8,740 nt of DNA from the NCBI GenBank assembly GCA_947473445.1, contig CANJEU010000063.1:1-8740 (forward strand), in the 5' to 3' direction. The notes beneath the pieces are model-generated. The model was not told where the DNA came from and made no database searches. It saw nothing but the letters and a program-made list of their open reading frames with translations. Positions 6,589-8,740 of the stretch are shown here, in pieces. Made by a program: the position numbers and the translations under genes. This stretch comes from Fidelibacterota bacterium. Lineage in GTDB: Bacteria > Pseudomonadota > Alphaproteobacteria > Rhodospirillales > Rhodospirillaceae. How positions within the stretch are numbered: the stretch's first letter is position 1; each line of letters opens with the position of its first letter.

Positions 6589-7242
6589 TTACATCAAGGC
6601 GATGGCACGCCGTGGCGCCTTGCGCGCGGCGGGTGAGGGTGTCGCGGGTGACGACACCCATGAATTTTCAAGTTTACCGGCCAGCGAGTACTTGGTGCGG
6701 AACATCTGCCACCACTGCGGCACGCCAAGGGCCAGCGGTTCGCCCAGCTCATGGCGATACAAAATGGCGTGCATGAGATGCAGCATCTCTTCTGAACGGT
6801 CGACGCCCATTCTCTGCAAAAGCGCGCGTACGACTTCATCGTGCGGCATCTTCTGCTGATCGACATGCGCGGCCTGCTCGACGCGACCGACCATGAAGAA
6901 CAGCAAGTCCGACACAATGCGGTCTTTGCGCTCGGCCACCGCGTCGACCTGTTCGGCGATCAAGCTCAGCAGTTCGCTTGCTTCATCAGGCGCGAACAGG
7001 CGGCGGATCTTTGCCGCCTCCAACGCCACGACCCCGGCGAAATAATAATCTTCAATCGGATGGGCATCGATCAGCGCGTATTGCGCATCGTACGACAGTT
7101 TGCAGTCATCAAGGCCTTCGATGAGTTTTTTCTGCCAGGCTGGAAATGTCTTTCGGGCCGCCGCCGCCATATGCTTCAAGAAACGCTCGACGGCCGCCCT
7201 GGGCTCGACCGTCGGCTTCACTGCGGTTGCACCAATAGACAT
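6589..7242 (-). CDS. Helical protein of unknown function
   Basis: A 217-residue soluble protein that I do not recognise. It has no signal peptide or membrane segment. After about 15 disordered residues it is predicted by eye to be mostly alpha-helical from 15 to 185 (for example AAVERFLKHMAAAARKTF, DEASELLSLIAEQVDAVAER, HDEVVRALLQRMG), with an aromatic cluster YYF at 66–68 and PQWWQMF at 175–181. The C-terminus (195–217) is a Ser/Pro/Ala/Arg-rich tail. The ATG at 7242 is the first start in the frame; only a weak GGTG lies upstream. It is 79 bases upstream of rluD on the same strand and may share its transcript, but nothing visible links it to RNA modification. Coding is supported by length and sensible composition. 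Confidence 0.8.
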   Translation of the reverse strand: MSIGATAVKPTVEPRAAVERFLKHMAAAARKTFPAWQKKLIEGLDDCKLSYDAQYALIDAHPIEDYYFAGVVALEAAKIRRLFAPDEASELLSLIAEQVDAVAERKDRIVSDLLFFMVGRVEQAAHVDQQKMPHDEVVRALLQRMGVDRSEEMLHLMHAILYRHELGEPLALGVPQWWQMFRTKYSLAGKLENSWVSSPATPSPAARKAPRRAIALM

Positions 7243-7246
7243 TGTA

Positions 7247-7268
7247 ACACCATATGTTGTGGTATACT
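7247..7268. promoter_or_regulatory. Divergent promoter/operator candidate between two unknown genes
   Basis: The 133-base gap between the divergent genes at 7242 and 7376 has an AT-rich patch. ACACCATATGTTGT (7247–7260) is a near-perfect palindrome (six of seven pairs match), centred on CATATG. GTATAC follows (7262–7267) and reads as a -10 element on both strands: TATACT on plus, TATACC on minus. On plus, TTGTAA at 7242–7247 could be a -35 with a short 15-base spacer. This could be a shared, regulated divergent promoter. Confidence 0.3.
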
Positions 7269-7363
7269 TGCATCAGTAACGCTTGATCCAAGGGGCCGGT
7301 TGCTATTCGGTGGCTCCAAGCCAATGCAAAAGGGCCAGCAAGTTCTTGAGCAGGCGAGAATAA

Positions 7364-7369
7364 AAGGGG
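7364..7369 (+). promoter_or_regulatory. Ribosome binding site for the GTG-start gene at 7376
   Basis: AAGGGG ends six bases before GTG 7376. It supports a GTG start, as no ATG is available near the N-terminus. Confidence 0.5.
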
Positions 7370-7375
7370 CGAAAA

Positions 7376-8029
7376 GTGGCGGGCAGCGCACGGCAACATC
7401 CCGACGTCATCCTGGTTGAAGTGCAGCCGGGCGAGGGCTTTGGCTTTACGTATTTATCCGTCGCCGACTTCGATGTTGCGGCCGATCACTTTCTCCTTCC
7501 TGCGGTAAAGTACGCCGCGCTCGATCCTCATGATGCCGAACAGCGCCGCACGGTCGCCTATGATTTTTTATGGCGTTACTTCAACAAGCCACACGCAAAA
7601 GGATATTTCCGCGAGAACGTGCGATGGATCGCTGCTGCGGCCGTGCGCGAAAAATTCCTCGAGGAAGGCAAAGTTGGCGCTATGCCGCGCGTGATCGTCA
7701 TTTCGCGTAAAGCCGGCGACGGCGGTATCGCGATCCGGCCCGGCGGCGAATATCTCGACCATCCAGGTTTCCCTCTCGCGGTCGTCGTAGGCAAACCTGC
7801 CGGCGGCGGTGGCCAGGCGCATTTCTTCGCCCGCCGCGAAGACTGGGAACGTGTCGGGCAAAGCGCGCCGACGCAGGATGTGTGGCTGCCGCAGATCATC
7901 TACCGCCTCTATTCCGAAACACCCTCGGTCGTCATGGGCATGCCCAAGACCGGAAAGGATGGCGATATGGCGGTGGAATGCCTTGCGCTCGCCTTCGGCC
8001 AGAAGGCTAAGCTCGTCGAGCGCGTCTAG
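7376..8029 (+). CDS. Soluble protein of unknown function
   Basis: A 217-residue protein starting with GTG behind an AAGGGG site. I do not recognise a family. There is no signal peptide or membrane segment. It looks alpha/beta, with hydrophobic strands such as VILVEV (11–16), GFGFTYLSV (20–28), RVIVIS (104–109) and PLAVVVG (132–138). Glycine-rich loops occur at 111–122 and 139–147 (KPAGGGGQAH). A charged helical stretch lies at 54–98 (DAEQRRTVAYDFLWRYFNK...AVREKFLEEGK). The C-terminal half has VWLPQIIYRLYSETPSVVMG at about 168–187. It is divergent from the 217-residue helical gene and convergent with the 137-residue gene, with nine bases between stops. Codon use and GC content resemble the neighbours, so nothing suggests recent transfer. 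Confidence 0.8.
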   Translation: MAGSARQHPDVILVEVQPGEGFGFTYLSVADFDVAADHFLLPAVKYAALDPHDAEQRRTVAYDFLWRYFNKPHAKGYFRENVRWIAAAAVREKFLEEGKVGAMPRVIVISRKAGDGGIAIRPGGEYLDHPGFPLAVVVGKPAGGGGQAHFFARREDWERVGQSAPTQDVWLPQIIYRLYSETPSVVMGMPKTGKDGDMAVECLALAFGQKAKLVERV

Positions 8030-8038
8030 TCTTTCTCT

Positions 8039-8452
8039 CTACTCATCTTCCTCAAGACCCACGCGCGCCAGAATGTCCGGCGCCGCGATGTCCTTGGCCA
8101 AAACAAGTTTGATCAGCTTGGCGTCGAAGGTCTCTTCATCGCCGCTCGCGAGCACGGCGTCGAAACGGGCTTCGCGCTCGGATCGTACTGCGGCGCCCCA
8201 CAGGGCTTCCGTTTCGGCGGGGCCGATGACGCAAAATGAGATCATCGCGGCGGCCTCCCGCATCAGGGCATCGGTCACCCCGTGCTCGGACATCGTGCCG
8301 GCGGCGGCCTCCTGGGCCCAGCGGAAGATCGCAAACCGCATGCCGTCGTCGATGTAGGCGGGATTCACCTCATAGCTGATGAGCGTACGGTCCAGCAGTT
8401 GCAGCGCCGCGCGCCGTTTACTGCTGCCGAAGAAGTCGGCAATGCTGACCAT
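8039..8452 (-). CDS. Small acidic helical protein of unknown function
   Basis: A 137-residue protein that I do not recognise. It begins MVSIADFFGSSKRRAALQLLDRTL and is probably all-helical, with helices around 10–25, 34–50, 59–75, 80–102 and 106–122, and an acidic end (LEEDE). No membrane segment or signal peptide is present. ATG 8452 is the first start after an in-frame upstream stop (TAA), so the N-terminus is well bounded even though no Shine-Dalgarno is obvious. It converges on the 217-residue plus-strand gene, with only nine bases between stop codons, and diverges from the 68-residue gene at 8527. The antisense frame on plus is less protein-like. Confidence 0.75.
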   Translation of the reverse strand: MVSIADFFGSSKRRAALQLLDRTLISYEVNPAYIDDGMRFAIFRWAQEAAAGTMSEHGVTDALMREAAAMISFCVIGPAETEALWGAAVRSEREARFDAVLASGDEETFDAKLIKLVLAKDIAAPDILARVGLEEDE

Positions 8453-8472
8453 GAAGAGGAACCGCGCGAAAT

Positions 8473-8482
8473 AATTGCAATT
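8473..8482. promoter_or_regulatory. Ten-base palindrome in a divergent intergenic region
   Basis: AATTGCAATT is a perfect palindrome inside a 74-base AT-rich gap between the divergent genes starting at 8452 and 8527. It could be an operator half or simply AT-rich promoter sequence; no well-spaced -35/-10 pair is evident on either strand. Confidence 0.25.
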
Positions 8483-8515
8483 GATGTAAGATAGGGAGTG
8501 TTAAGGAAAACCGCG

Positions 8516-8521
8516 AGGGGG
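8516..8521 (+). promoter_or_regulatory. Ribosome binding site supporting the TTG start at 8527
   Basis: AGGGGG ends five bases before TTG 8527. It makes this rare start more likely than the internal ATG at 8593, whose upstream sequence has no comparable site. Confidence 0.45.
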
Positions 8522-8526
8522 CCCGC

Positions 8527-8733
8527 TTGCGTAATACCACACCGCCGAAAAAGCCGGACGCCGGCACCACACCGAAACTGCCGCCGAAAAAGATGTGCGG
8601 GAAATGCGACGCCGAGTTTCGCTGGGAACCCAGCGATCCGCGCGTCAAAGGCTCCCCTTTAGTCGCCCGCCTCTCCAAACCCTCCGACAACTGCGACTGC
8701 GGCTACGGCAGCGTCCCGCCGCGGTTGGAGTAG
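8527..8733 (+). CDS. Small cysteine-motif protein, possible zinc ribbon
   Basis: A 68-residue basic protein, complete in the window. Residues 1–22 are a Pro/Lys/Thr-rich hydrophilic lead (TPPKKP...KLPPKK). A compact core follows, with MCGKCDAEFRW (23–33) and NCDCGYG (55–61). The four cysteines at 24, 27, 56 and 58 form a CxxC–(28 residues)–CxC arrangement, suggestive of a single zinc site. I know no named family with this exact pattern. The start is TTG 8527 with AGGGGG five bases upstream; an in-frame stop at 8482–8484 bounds the frame. If ATG 8593 were used the protein would be only 46 residues but would still keep all four cysteines. It is divergent from the 137-residue gene. Function is unknown. 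Confidence 0.65.
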   Translation: MRNTTPPKKPDAGTTPKLPPKKMCGKCDAEFRWEPSDPRVKGSPLVARLSKPSDNCDCGYGSVPPRLE

Positions 8734-8740
8734 CGTGCGC

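Noticed and set aside
8011..8040. GCTCGTCGAGC hairpin followed by a T-rich tract as a terminator between convergent genes
   Set aside because: The stem is only four or five pairs with a tiny loop, lies inside the coding region, and is nine bases away from the pyrimidine tract.

Overview
This is an 8.7 kb chromosomal window from a GC-rich alphaproteobacterium. The evidence is the serA–purA neighbourhood, alphaproteobacterial-looking SerA, PurA and RluD proteins, and a perfect full-length CtrA-type box (TTAA-N7-TTAA) in an intergenic promoter region. I cannot assign a genus. No tRNA, rRNA, CRISPR array, insertion sequence or phage gene is visible, and no gene-free stretch exceeds about 165 bases.

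Layout. The left third (1–2704, + strand) is housekeeping biosynthesis: the last 305 residues of SerA (serine synthesis), a 100-residue two-helix membrane protein of unknown role, and a complete purA (AMP synthesis) with a plausible own promoter and a strong ribosome binding site. The middle (2705–5547, + strand) is the most unusual part. A regulatory region with a CtrA-type box beside a sigma70-like promoter precedes a two-gene operon: a 722-residue degenerate protein kinase (pseudokinase) with a disordered Pro/Asn-Gly-rich N-terminus and a C-terminal membrane anchor, then, five bases later, a 168-residue polytopic membrane protein. This operon meets rluD (23S rRNA pseudouridine synthase, - strand) tail to tail, with the two stop codons overlapping in one TTAA.

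The right third (6589–8733) holds four small or medium genes that I do not recognise: a helical 217-residue protein upstream of rluD on the same strand, a divergent 217-residue soluble protein, a convergent acidic 137-residue protein, and a 68-residue protein with a CxxC...CxC pattern that may bind zinc. Two short AT-rich divergent intergenic regions with palindromes separate them.

How the genes may work together. SerA and PurA are independent core enzymes. The pseudokinase and its membrane partner look like a dedicated membrane-associated scaffold or signalling pair, probably under cell-cycle control if the CtrA box is functional. That pair is the best candidate here for an undescribed system. 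The remaining genes give no clear pathway.
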